From Roseibacillus sp. (lineage in GTDB: Bacteria > Verrucomicrobiota > Verrucomicrobiia > Verrucomicrobiales > Akkermansiaceae): DNA of 42,657 nucleotides. Numbering within the stretch: position 1 is the stretch's first letter; every line of letters begins with the position of its first letter. This document shows positions 6,758 through 15,421 of this stretch, one piece after another. Made by a program: the position numbers and the translations under genes. The stretch covers positions 1 through 42,657 of the forward strand of contig NZAC01000020.1 in NCBI GenBank assembly GCA_002686085.1, given 5' to 3'. Below the pieces are notes generated by a model that saw only the letters and a list, made by a program, of their open reading frames with translations, did no database searches and was not told the DNA's origin.

Positions 6758-7280
6758 GCGATACGACGTTACCCGGAGTTTAGGCCGTCGCAAGGCTTCA
6801 AATCCTGTCTCGTTTGCGGGCTTAATCGTAAGCCGGCGAAGGTGAAATTCTTTCCGCTATTCGGTATCTCGTCTTGAGATAAAGGCGAGGGCGGACCACT
6901 GGGATAGCGCCTGTCGGGGGCGCCTCTAATGCTTTCTCTGATCAGTTTCGGGGAGCGTGGGAGGGGCGATGAAAGATAGAGTGGGGCCCAAGGCTTCTAA
7001 CTGCGCCGAGAAGTGGGGGCTCGAGGAGGAGGCCCTACTGCGTTCTGGGTGTGGGAAAATTAGGCGTGGATGACTAAAATCTTCAGGAAAATTACGTTCA
7101 ACCCGGAAATATTGGTCACGAAAAAACGGAGGATTTTCCTGCTCACAGGGCGATTTAGCTACACATTGCCTAGTATCTAAGCCATCTTTATGACCATGAA
7201 GCGTATCCTTGACCCTCTGGTGCCAGCGGATCTTGGATGGACCACTCAGGGCCGAGAATTACCTGCAGAGCGATAGCGCC
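6758..7280. other. Intergenic region between the selenoprotein operon and cdd
   Basis: About 520 bases with no convincing gene. It separates two divergent transcription units and should hold both promoters. It contains a perfect 9-base inverted repeat (CAGGAAAAT at 7084-7092 and its complement at 7133-7141). A 28-codon open frame (7189-7275) lies just ahead of cdd. I see no RNA gene or strong promoter consensus. Confidence 0.5.
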
Positions 7281-7688
7281 ATGAGTGAGGATTTGGATAT
7301 GGAATTGATTAAAGCAGCCCGAGAGGTGCGCGAAGTCGCGTATGCTCCTTATTCAGGTTTTCAGGTAGGCTCCGCGCTTCGCGCTCGTTCTGGTCGCATT
7401 TTCACTGGCTGTAATGTTGAGAACTCTTCCTATGGCCTGACCATCTGTGCCGAGCGAGTGGCCTTGTCCAAGGCGGTTTCGGAGGGGGAGTGCGAGTTTG
7501 ATTCTATAGCCGTGTGCGCGCCAGGAGCCCCCACGCCCTGTGGAGCATGCCGGCAGGTTCTCAATGAGTTCTGCTCTGACATCGTCATCTTTCTGGTTGA
7601 TCCGCAGGAAACCCCTGTCGGGAGAGTAACGCTGAAGCAGCTGTTGCCTTCAGCCTTCGATGGCTCCTTCTTGGAGCCGGCTTCCTGA
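7281..7688 (+). CDS. cdd: Cytidine deaminase
   Basis: A 135-residue zinc enzyme that deaminates cytidine and deoxycytidine to uridine and deoxyuridine in pyrimidine salvage. It has the substrate segment YAPYSGFQVGSAL, the NVENSSYG block, the zinc/catalytic motif C56-A57-E58 and the second zinc motif PCGAC with C87 and C90. This is the short, homotetrameric type. The frame is open from 7209, but the ATG at 7281 matches the family start. It converges with the AraC-type gene on the other strand. Confidence 0.95.
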   Translation: MSEDLDMELIKAAREVREVAYAPYSGFQVGSALRARSGRIFTGCNVENSSYGLTICAERVALSKAVSEGECEFDSIAVCAPGAPTPCGACRQVLNEFCSDIVIFLVDPQETPVGRVTLKQLLPSAFDGSFLEPAS

Positions 7689-7781
7689 CTACAGACAATT
7701 GTGAGATCGATGGAATCCGGAAGACAATTAACTACGAATCAAGGTTCAGCTGATTCCGAGCTAGAGGACCACTCCTCTCGA

Positions 7782-8159
7782 TTAAGTCTCCGGGCAGAGC
7801 GCGCGAACCGATTTTTGGAACTGCCGCGGCGGAAGGTCAAAGTAAGATTTAATCTCCGAGGCGAAGTGGGTGTAATGCTTGAAGCCGAGGCGGTGTGCAA
7901 TGACCTGCAGAGAGAAGCCTTCGGCAACAAGGCGCCGGGCGAGCAGCATTCGGTGCCGTCGGAACAGCTCCTTGGGTCGGAGGCCAGAGGCCCTCTCAAC
8001 CGCGTATTCCAGTTGCCGGTTGGTAAGCTTAAGGTGCTCCGCTACTCCCGAAACGGAAAATTCCTCTTCTTCAGCAAGCTCGAGCAAGTCCTCGCCGTTT
8101 GGACATCTGAAATGCTGCCCTTCGCGCGTAATAGTGAATTTTGGGGGGTCTTGGGCCAT
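7782..8159 (-). CDS. Stand-alone AraC-type HTH DNA-binding protein
   Basis: A 125-residue protein (from the ATG at 8159; the frame is open to 8210) consisting almost entirely of an AraC/XylS helix-turn-helix domain. The first helix-turn-helix is near FSVSGVAEHLKLTNRQLEYA. The second is recognisable from LARRLVAEGFSLQVIAHRLGF followed by HYTHFASEIKSYFDLPPRQF, the family's signature order. There is no ligand-binding or receiver domain. It is divergent from the methyltransferase-kinase operon, sharing about 100 bases of upstream DNA, so it may regulate that operon; this is inference from position. Confidence 0.85.
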   Translation of the reverse strand: MAQDPPKFTITREGQHFRCPNGEDLLELAEEEEFSVSGVAEHLKLTNRQLEYAVERASGLRPKELFRRHRMLLARRLVAEGFSLQVIAHRLGFKHYTHFASEIKSYFDLPPRQFQKSVRALCPET

Positions 8160-8263
8160 GATCGTAACGCTGGCAGTTTGTTTGTAGGCCCGGACCTCTA
8201 AGTTTCCCACGAAGCCAGCCAGTCTTTACCTTCCCACTTTTTTTGATCTTAGCTATCTAGTCA

Positions 8264-9697
8264 ATGCAGAAAGGATCTTCGCTTCTTACCAGTGTTGTGG
8301 TCTGCCGCAACAGCCAGGGCTCTGAGATCACGGCCAATATCCTGAGGCTCCGCCGCTACTCGGTAGCCTTTGAGATCTATAATCCTTACAGCATCCTTCA
8401 GCTGTCGGAGGTTCTGCGAGATTTCAGAATCCGGGTGGGAGACAGAGTAGTTTACCAAGGCGAGGCGGTCGTGACGGGTCTGGTAAACACCGGGATCCTG
8501 CTGGTATGTGAAGCGACTCTTGGAAACGCGTGGCTGGATGTTGATTTTCTGTCAGACCGGGAGGGCCGGGACCCTCTCGCTAACCAGTTTGACGCCTTTG
8601 TTCAGGATTGGAAACGGGCCCATGAGGTTGACCTGTCCTTCAAGCTGACGGTGGCGGACATGCAAAACCTTCTTGTCGGGATGCAACGGTGGATGGAGCA
8701 AATAGACTTGGGCATACGGTCTACGGCCTCTCTAGACCGGCCCACTCTTGAGCGAGAAATCATCGACCAACTCCAGGGGAGCGTGTTGGAGGAAATGCAG
8801 GGAGCGATGGTGAGTTTCGAAGAGTCGGTAGGTAAAATCCCTGAGGGGCGCGAGGCGACTCATAAGTTTTATGTCCGCCGTCAGATTCATCCACTGGTCC
8901 TGTGCTCTCCGTTTACCTACCGCACCTTTCACAAGCCACTCGGGTATGCCGGGGACTATGAAATGGTAAACATGATGGTGAGAGACCCTTACGAAGGCGG
9001 ATCTCTTTTCGCAAAGCTCATCAATCACTCCTTCCTGCAGACGCCTCCTGTCGTAGCGCACCGCAATCGCATTTCTTATCTTACCAAGAAGCTCAAGGCT
9101 GAGGCTGAGCGTAATGCGATGAAGGGAAGGAGAACCCGTATTCTAAATCTTGGCTGTGGTCCCGCCCACGAGGTGAAGCAGTTTCTTGAAAATGAGGAGC
9201 TCAGCGACCTTTGCGATATCACCCTCCTAGATTTCAACTCCGAGACCATCGAATATACCCGCAAGGAACTCACCCGGGTTCGGGCCCAAGCGGGCAGAGT
9301 AGCTCCAATTTCTCTCCTTCAGCGTTCGGTCCACAAACTGTTACGGCAGGCTTCGACCGGGGACGTAGATCTGAAGTGGGAATCCTTCGACATGGTCTAC
9401 TGCTCGGGCCTTTTCGATTATCTCTCCCAGCGGGTTTGCCGTCGCCTTAACGATCTTTTTGCCCGGCTCCTCGCGCCCGGTGGGCTCATGCTGGTTACTA
9501 ATGTCAGTGACACAAACCCCAGTCGTGCGTGGATGGAATACGTTCTGGAATGGAACCTGATTTACCGGGACGACGACGCGATGATGGAAATAGCACCCCT
9601 CAATAGCGGCCAATTTGAAACAACCCTCGACCGGGATGAGACTGGAGTGAATCTCTTTCTAGAGGTTCGAAAAAAAGACGATCATGGGGAAAGCTGA
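8264..9697 (+). CDS. PhcB-like SAM-dependent methyltransferase with N-terminal PilZ-like domain
   Basis: A 477-residue protein. The first ~100 residues look like a PilZ-type beta barrel. A helical middle section contains HKPLGYAGDYEMVNMM, a block I associate with the PhcB-like family that makes 3-hydroxy fatty-acid methyl esters. The C-terminal part is a class I methyltransferase: motif I is ILNLGCGPAHEV (G297), then ITLLDFNSETIEYT, FDMVYCSGLFDYL and LLAPGGLMLVTNV. It heads an operon and overlaps the downstream kinase gene by 14 bases. The methyltransferase call is firm. The link to fatty-acid methyl ester synthesis rests on the GYAGDYE block plus the kinase/regulator context. Confidence 0.85.
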   Translation: MQKGSSLLTSVVVCRNSQGSEITANILRLRRYSVAFEIYNPYSILQLSEVLRDFRIRVGDRVVYQGEAVVTGLVNTGILLVCEATLGNAWLDVDFLSDREGRDPLANQFDAFVQDWKRAHEVDLSFKLTVADMQNLLVGMQRWMEQIDLGIRSTASLDRPTLEREIIDQLQGSVLEEMQGAMVSFEESVGKIPEGREATHKFYVRRQIHPLVLCSPFTYRTFHKPLGYAGDYEMVNMMVRDPYEGGSLFAKLINHSFLQTPPVVAHRNRISYLTKKLKAEAERNAMKGRRTRILNLGCGPAHEVKQFLENEELSDLCDITLLDFNSETIEYTRKELTRVRAQAGRVAPISLLQRSVHKLLRQASTGDVDLKWESFDMVYCSGLFDYLSQRVCRRLNDLFARLLAPGGLMLVTNVSDTNPSRAWMEYVLEWNLIYRDDDAMMEIAPLNSGQFETTLDRDETGVNLFLEVRKKDDHGES

Positions 9698-12494
9698 TCC
9701 AGAGCGGGGAGGAAGCCCCGTGCTGCTCCAGCAGCGGTTTGAAGCGCAGGAGGATGAGCATCGCCTCCTGAACTACCGCCGAGGCGCCCTTCTGGCCGCT
9801 CTCTTTATTGCCCTGGGAGCAGGAATGGACTGGGTGGCCTTTGGGACCTCTTCTGCCCAGAGCCCTGAGGGGGTGGTGCTTACGCTCTTCCTGCTTCGTA
9901 TGGCCTGCTCTTGCGGGCTCCTGTTTGTACTTTTCCTGCTTTATCGAGTCCGTAGCACGTCACGTCGAACGCTTCACCTTCTTGGACATCTCGTCGCATT
10001 AATCCCAATGGTGACCATCCATGGGATGCTTTCTGAAACCGGAGGAGGAGGCTCGCCATACTATGCGGGTCTGAACCTCGTCATGGTCGGAACGGTGCTG
10101 CTCTTGCGGTGGCGATGCATCGATGGGGTGATCAGCTCGACACTCTGCATCGTGGGATACCTTGCGGTAGCTCTCAATACCGCAACTAGCGTTCAGAATA
10201 TAACGATCGCCTTGTTTTTCCTCTTTGTGACTGCGGCATTCGTCTGCATTGGCCTCTACTTCTATAATAAGCTCCGCTTCGCGGAGTTTTGTCTCAGGGA
10301 AGAAGTGGTCTCCCAGCAGGAGGCTCTGGCGGAAAACCACCGGAAACTCCAAAACCTCGACGAAGCGAAAACGCGGTTTTTTGCCAATATCAGCCATGAG
10401 CTACGTACTCCTCTCACGCTCATGCTTGCGCCCATCGAGAAGATGCAAAGCCTCAATTTGGTGCAAAACGACGCCAAGGTTTCCGAGCTTGTGAATGGGA
10501 TGGAGGATAACGGGATGCGGCTGCTTCGCCTTATCAACGACATTCTCGATCTGGTGCGGATGGATAGTGGAGAGATGCCGATGCGGCCAGAGCGATTCCG
10601 CCCTCTGACTTTCATAGATGGGCTTGGGAGGAACTTGCAGCCCATGGCCGACCGAAAACGAATCGCGCTGCGTTGGGAGGCATTATGCGGGGATGACGAA
10701 GAGGTCTTTCTGGATCGAGACCGCTTGGAAAAAGTCGTCCTCAATCTGGCGGTGAACGGCCTGAAGTTCACCCCGTCGGGAGGAGAGGTCTCACTTTCGG
10801 CTGCTGTTGAGGACGGCCATCTGATTCTTGAGGTGGAGGATAATGGCGCCGGAATGAAAGAGGATCAGCTCAACTCTGCGTTCGAGCGGTTTTGGCAGGC
10901 CGATACGTCCGCCGCCAAGAAGCACAACGGCGTCGGGATCGGGCTCGCTCTCGTAAAGAGCCTGACAGAGTCGATGAAAGGGACCATCGCTATCGAAAGT
11001 GAGTATGGCAAAGGCACCAAATTCACGATCTCCGTGCCCCTTCTCGCTTTGCCAGATGATTCCCGGATAGCCCCTTCCGTGGTAAACGACCCCCTGACTC
11101 AGATTCACAACGAAGCCCGCATCCGCGGGGCACTGGGGACAGCGGATCCCCGGCGCGGTTCGACTGAGCCGTTCGTGGCAGTGGGCTCCAGTTTGGACGG
11201 CTCTTCCAACAAGGAGCTTGTTCTTATCGCGGAAGACGAAAATGGATTGAGACGCTTCCTGAAGGGGGAGCTTGAGGAAATGGGATGTGGGGTTATCGAG
11301 GCCTGCAATGGTATGGAAGGGTGGGAGCTGGCGCGGCAGTTTGAACCCCAGTTGATCATTCTCGATTACATGATGCCGGAAATGGATGGAATCACCCTGA
11401 CCCAGAGGCTTCGGCAGAATGACTCTACCTCGCAGGTTCCGATTCTTCTGGTGACAGCCGCGGCTGATGAAACGCCCCGCATTCAAGCTCTCGAGGCGGG
11501 GGTCAGTGATTTTCTGACCAAGCCGTTCACAACTGCCGAGCTTCGTCTAAGGGTTCGCAACCTTCTGGATCGTCAGAGCTACCAGAGAGAGCTCGGAGTG
11601 ATCAATCGGGAGCTCAGGGTCGCGGTAGATGAACGCGATGTTGCGCTCGAAGAAATTAAGGAGAATGAGGCACGGCTACTGCAGGCAGAAACTCTTTCTT
11701 CGCTTGGCCGGATGAGCGCGGGGATCGTTCATGAGGTGAATAACCCGATGAACTACGTTAAAACTGCGCTGCATGCCCTCCGGATGTATGCCGATGATGT
11801 GGAGGAGCAGGAGCGCGCGGATTTTGAAGAAACGGTTGCTGATGCGGAGGAGGGCGTGAACAGGGTCATCCGGATTGTGAGTGATTTGAGAGCCTTTACC
11901 AAAGGGGAGGCTGTCCTGAAGGAGGAGGTAAGTCTTGCGGACACCGTCGAAAATGCGCGGAGACTGCTGGCAGGGGAGCTTAAGGGGATCACCTTCAACG
12001 TAGAGGTGCCGGAGAGCCACCGGGTGGGCGGCAATGCGAACCAGCTTTGCCAGGTCATGGTGAACTTGATTCAGAACTCCGCCCAAGCTCTCGAAGGGGC
12101 CCGCGAGCGCGGAATTGAGCCATGGATCACGGTTTCCTCGACCCGGAGCGGAGAGGACTATGTGGAGATAAAGGTTCAGGATAATGGGCCAGGGATCGCG
12201 GCCGAAGATCTGGATCATGTGTTCGACCCCTTCTTCACGAAAAAAGAGGTGGGAGCAGGAATGGGGCTTGGCCTGAGCATCTGCCACAGGATTATTGAAT
12301 CCCACAATGGCCGGATCGAGGTCGAGAGCGAACCGGGGCGGCCAACAGTCTTCAGTGTGATCATCCCCCAGCCCTGGCAGGGAGAGATGGATACCGAAGA
12401 GCCGAGCCTTTCCGCAGGCAGGTCTGAGGGAGAGAGCCTCCTGCATGAGGCGGAAGTGGATACTGCGGATCTTCAACAAGCGTGGGAAAAATGA
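9684..12494 (+). CDS. Membrane hybrid sensor: histidine kinase - receiver - histidine kinase (PhcS/PhcR-like fusion)
   Basis: A 936-residue multidomain signalling protein. Residues ~30-200 hold about six membrane segments with no large periplasmic domain. The first kinase has its H-box at H238 in FFANISHELRTPL, an N-box in LEKVVLNLAVNGLKFTPSGG and ATP-lid motifs EDNGAGM and GVGIGLALVKSL. A receiver follows (VLIAEDEN; phospho-acceptor D561 in IILDYMMPEMDG; conserved lysine in FLTKPF). The second kinase has H683 in GIVHEVNNPMNYV, then VMVNLIQNSAQAL, DNGPGI and GMGLGLSICHRI. In Ralstonia the kinase PhcS and the receiver-kinase PhcR are separate neighbours; here the same parts form one chain. Coding overlaps join it to the genes on both sides. 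Confidence 0.93.
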   Translation: MGKADPERGGSPVLLQQRFEAQEDEHRLLNYRRGALLAALFIALGAGMDWVAFGTSSAQSPEGVVLTLFLLRMACSCGLLFVLFLLYRVRSTSRRTLHLLGHLVALIPMVTIHGMLSETGGGGSPYYAGLNLVMVGTVLLLRWRCIDGVISSTLCIVGYLAVALNTATSVQNITIALFFLFVTAAFVCIGLYFYNKLRFAEFCLREEVVSQQEALAENHRKLQNLDEAKTRFFANISHELRTPLTLMLAPIEKMQSLNLVQNDAKVSELVNGMEDNGMRLLRLINDILDLVRMDSGEMPMRPERFRPLTFIDGLGRNLQPMADRKRIALRWEALCGDDEEVFLDRDRLEKVVLNLAVNGLKFTPSGGEVSLSAAVEDGHLILEVEDNGAGMKEDQLNSAFERFWQADTSAAKKHNGVGIGLALVKSLTESMKGTIAIESEYGKGTKFTISVPLLALPDDSRIAPSVVNDPLTQIHNEARIRGALGTADPRRGSTEPFVAVGSSLDGSSNKELVLIAEDENGLRRFLKGELEEMGCGVIEACNGMEGWELARQFEPQLIILDYMMPEMDGITLTQRLRQNDSTSQVPILLVTAAADETPRIQALEAGVSDFLTKPFTTAELRLRVRNLLDRQSYQRELGVINRELRVAVDERDVALEEIKENEARLLQAETLSSLGRMSAGIVHEVNNPMNYVKTALHALRMYADDVEEQERADFEETVADAEEGVNRVIRIVSDLRAFTKGEAVLKEEVSLADTVENARRLLAGELKGITFNVEVPESHRVGGNANQLCQVMVNLIQNSAQALEGARERGIEPWITVSSTRSGEDYVEIKVQDNGPGIAAEDLDHVFDPFFTKKEVGAGMGLGLSICHRIIESHNGRIEVESEPGRPTVFSVIIPQPWQGEMDTEEPSLSAGRSEGESLLHEAEVDTADLQQAWEK

Positions 12495-13684
12495 GTCAGC
12501 CAACTCTCGATTATCGCCAACACCTCATTCTGTTTGTCGATGATGAACAGAAGACACGAAAATATTTCGCCAAGCTCTTCGGGAAAACGTTCCGGATCGT
12601 CCTTGCAGAAGATGGAATGGAGGGCCTGGAACGGTTTCGCGAATACCAGGACGAGATCGGGGTGGTGGTGACCGACCAACGAATGCCTAAGGAAACTGGC
12701 AGCGATTTTCTCGAAAAGGTAGCCCTCCTCAAGCCAGGGGTGGTTCGAATCCTTTCCACGGCATACGCGGATATTGATGCTGCCGTCTCCTCGGTCAACC
12801 AAGGTGGCATTTATCGCTATGTGACCAAGCCATGGGAAGTCCCGGAGCTGGAAGTTACTCTTAAGAGGGCCATGGAGCTGTATATTGTCCGGCTGGAGAG
12901 GGAAGAGCTCGTACGTCAGAAAATGATGAGCGTAGATATTCTCGCGGCATCGGATCGGATCATGTCGCTTGCGGCTCTGGCGGTTTTCCGAGATTCCGGT
13001 ATCCGCCATGTCGGAGAGGCCTTGAGAATAGTAGTTCGCCTCGCGGAAGATCCGCGGGAGAGATCCCTCTCCGAGGCTATTGGCCACGAGGGATTGTCCT
13101 GGCGCGAATTGTATCGCCGGCACCTGTCGTTTCTCGGTGCGGTGCATTCCTATCTCCCTGCGGATCTGACTAGCCCGGCCAGTCTCGACTATAATAATCG
13201 ATGCAGCGTTCAGGATGTGCTTGAGCCAGTGGTTTCTGGAAGTCCCGTCGTCGAATGGAGCGAGGCACGCGGCGCTCCACCTGACTGGCCCGGGCCGCTC
13301 GAGAGCCTCCGGGAAGTAGTGATTCCTCTGGTCGAGTCCCTTGCGAGGGTCGTTGAGGGCGATGGGCCTGTTCGGCTCGAGGAGTGCCTTTCCGGACTAG
13401 AGCTGGTTTTTCCTGCCCGCCCGCTGCGCGCGCTTCTTGCTGTTATCATGAGCTCGAGCGCGGAAGAGCCTCCCAGGGAAACCCTGAGCCTGATTGGGGC
13501 TTGTATGCGCATAGCACATCACGGCGGCGCCTTCGACTTTCTCCCGGACCCCAGCCAGAGTGAGATTCGATTACGTATTGGATTTGACGTTTCCCGGATC
13601 GAACGGGCTCCCCATGACCCATTCGAAGAGCTAGCTGCTGACCTCGTGGGGAACGAACTGTTCTGGTCTCGCTTTGTTGACTAG
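12482..13684 (+). CDS. Response regulator with unassigned C-terminal domain (PhcQ-like)
   Basis: A 400-residue protein. Residues ~10-130 form a receiver: LFVDDEQ, phospho-acceptor D65 in VVVTDQRMPKETG, ILSTAYAD, and the lysine in YRYVTKPWE, a form seen in RpfG/PhcQ-like regulators. The remaining ~270 residues contain no DNA-binding, HD-GYP or GGDEF motif that I can see. Helical stretches around 150-200 and 260-340 could be a decayed kinase-like dimerisation/ATPase region, but the ATP-binding signatures are missing. The start overlaps the kinase gene by 13 bases, implying coupled translation. It is the likely receiver of phosphate from the hybrid kinase. Confidence 0.88.
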   Translation: MGKMSQPTLDYRQHLILFVDDEQKTRKYFAKLFGKTFRIVLAEDGMEGLERFREYQDEIGVVVTDQRMPKETGSDFLEKVALLKPGVVRILSTAYADIDAAVSSVNQGGIYRYVTKPWEVPELEVTLKRAMELYIVRLEREELVRQKMMSVDILAASDRIMSLAALAVFRDSGIRHVGEALRIVVRLAEDPRERSLSEAIGHEGLSWRELYRRHLSFLGAVHSYLPADLTSPASLDYNNRCSVQDVLEPVVSGSPVVEWSEARGAPPDWPGPLESLREVVIPLVESLARVVEGDGPVRLEECLSGLELVFPARPLRALLAVIMSSSAEEPPRETLSLIGACMRIAHHGGAFDFLPDPSQSEIRLRIGFDVSRIERAPHDPFEELAADLVGNELFWSRFVD

Positions 13685-13723
13685 CGCTCTCCCCTAGAAA
13701 GATTACTAACCCACCCAACTCAA

Positions 13724-14098
13724 ATGATTAAACTCGTTTACTGCGTTCATCGTAAAGCCGGGATGCCTCAGGAGGAATTCTTCCGCTACTGGAAAGAGAA
13801 TCACGGCCCCCTCGTGAAAAGCTTCGCGGAAGCTCTTAATGCCGGGAAGTATGTCCAGAGCCATCTTCTGGAGTCCCCCCTCAATCAAGTTGCACAAGAG
13901 GGCCGTGGGGCTGCCGGTCCCTACGACGGAATTACGGAAATCTGGTGGAATTCCCATGAGGAGCTACTCGAAGCAATGCAAACGCCAGAGGGCGTGGCAG
14001 CTCACGAGAAGCTTATTGAGGATGAGGCCAGATTCTGCGACCTTTCCAGATCGTCTATTTTCCTCACAGAGGAGCACTCCATTTTTGAATCCCCGTGA
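13724..14098 (+). CDS. EthD-family (dimeric alpha/beta barrel) protein
   Basis: A 124-residue protein beginning MIKLVYCVHRKAGMPQEEFF and continuing RYWKENHGPLV, the hallmark of the EthD family of ferredoxin-like dimeric barrels. Members bind small hydrophobic ligands; EthD is needed in some degradation pathways without a settled reaction. Length is typical. It begins 39 bases after the response regulator and ends 25 bases before the FadL-type gene, so it belongs to the same operon. A role in handling or degrading a lipid signal would suit the context but is not shown by sequence. Confidence 0.85.
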   Translation: MIKLVYCVHRKAGMPQEEFFRYWKENHGPLVKSFAEALNAGKYVQSHLLESPLNQVAQEGRGAAGPYDGITEIWWNSHEELLEAMQTPEGVAAHEKLIEDEARFCDLSRSSIFLTEEHSIFESP

Positions 14099-14123
14099 AA
14101 GCGCACTAACCCGCCCCCCCAAG

Positions 14124-15350
14124 ATGAAACCCTCTCCACCTTTCCGATTTTCTGCCCCGCCTGTTATGCGAATCATCTGCCTATTGCTGGCTATGGTGAC
14201 CGGTCTTTACGCCAACGGCTTCTACATACCCGTCCAGGACCCCTTTGCAGCCTCACGAGGGAATGCGTTTGTCGCAACCGCTGACCGCCCATCTGCGGTC
14301 TTCTATAACCCTGCTGGATTGACGCAGCTTGATTCCGCGACAGTGCATGTCGGCGTTTACGGTGTGCGCCTCGGAATAGATGGAGAAACAGCGATCGATG
14401 GCGGAAGCTACCAGAACAAGGCGGAGTTTATTCCCCTTCCCCAGTTTTATGCTGCTGCTCCGCTCAACGACCGCCTGTCCGCGGGGGTTGGCCTGAACGC
14501 GCCCTTTGGCCTGCGCACGGATTGGGGAACAAGCACGCCTTTCCGAGCGGTTGCAACCGAGACCGACCTTACCTATGCCACGGCCTGGGGCGTCCTTGGG
14601 TATGAGTTGAGTTCCGACCTTTCCATCGGAGGGGGGCTTGCCCTGACTTATGCTGACGGGACTCTGAAGCAATTTTTGCCTCCGCCAAATCCGCCTGCGG
14701 AATTTGGCTTCGAGGGAGATGATTATTCCACGAGCTGGATTGCCTCGCTGTTGTGGCAGCCTGGTGGCCGACACTCCTTCGGCCTTACCTATCGGGCCAA
14801 GACTGAACTCGACCTTTCGGGGTCGGCGGCGGCGCCGGGAATTGGCTTGGCCATTCCCGACGCGGGCTTGGACCTGGTTACTCCGGATACTCTGGTTGCA
14901 GGATACGCATTTCGGCCGAACGAGCAGTGGACACTGGAAGCCAATGTTGAGTGGGTAAATTGGAGGCGCCTGAAAGTTCCAACCCTGCGTCAGGCACCGC
15001 TGCCAGAAAATCCGATCCCCTTTAATTGGGAGTCTAACTTCATGTATGGATTCGGGGTGACATATGCGCCTAACGAAACCTGGGCCTTCAACGCAGGCTA
15101 TATTTTCATCGAGAACAGTCAGCCAGATCTGAATTTCAACCCGGCAATTGCAGATGCGGATCGGCACTGGCTGAGTGCCGGGGTAAGCTACAAGGCGGCA
15201 ACGTGGACCGTCGACCTTGCCTATCAGTATGCCTTTTCAGATCGGACGGTCCTTGATCCAACCCCTGAATTTGATGCCGGTGATCTGGTAGCAGGAGACT
15301 ACAGTTCGAGGTTTCATGGGTTAATGCTCTCGTTTAACCGGTCTTTTTGA
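14124..15350 (+). CDS. FadL/OmpP1/TodX-family outer-membrane transporter
   Basis: A 408-residue outer-membrane beta barrel that passes long-chain fatty acids or other hydrophobic molecules. The start at 14124 gives a long signal sequence; an in-frame ATG at 14166 (MRIICLLLAMVTGLYANGFY) gives a more standard one. The mature N-terminus (NGFYIPVQDPFAASRGNAFV, then PSAVFYNPAGLTQL) is the FadL hatch signature. Strand motifs alternate to the end, closing with an aromatic terminal residue (FNRSF), as expected for barrel assembly. It is the last of five closely spaced genes that start with the PhcB-like methyltransferase. Confidence 0.9.
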   Translation: MKPSPPFRFSAPPVMRIICLLLAMVTGLYANGFYIPVQDPFAASRGNAFVATADRPSAVFYNPAGLTQLDSATVHVGVYGVRLGIDGETAIDGGSYQNKAEFIPLPQFYAAAPLNDRLSAGVGLNAPFGLRTDWGTSTPFRAVATETDLTYATAWGVLGYELSSDLSIGGGLALTYADGTLKQFLPPPNPPAEFGFEGDDYSTSWIASLLWQPGGRHSFGLTYRAKTELDLSGSAAAPGIGLAIPDAGLDLVTPDTLVAGYAFRPNEQWTLEANVEWVNWRRLKVPTLRQAPLPENPIPFNWESNFMYGFGVTYAPNETWAFNAGYIFIENSQPDLNFNPAIADADRHWLSAGVSYKAATWTVDLAYQYAFSDRTVLDPTPEFDAGDLVAGDYSSRFHGLMLSFNRSF

Positions 15351-15421
15351 GTTGCCAGCTGGGCGACTTGCCCTTGCGGAAATGTCGCGCGGCGGGCACA
15401 TTTTTGGGAAACCCAGTTCGT

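Noticed and set aside
7701-8201. Plus-strand open frame of 166 residues
   Set aside because: It is antisense to the AraC-type gene, whose motifs are clear; the plus-strand product resembles nothing.
12742-12752. GGTTCGAATCC resembling a tRNA T-loop
   Set aside because: It lies inside the response-regulator reading frame (VVRILSTA) and has no surrounding cloverleaf.
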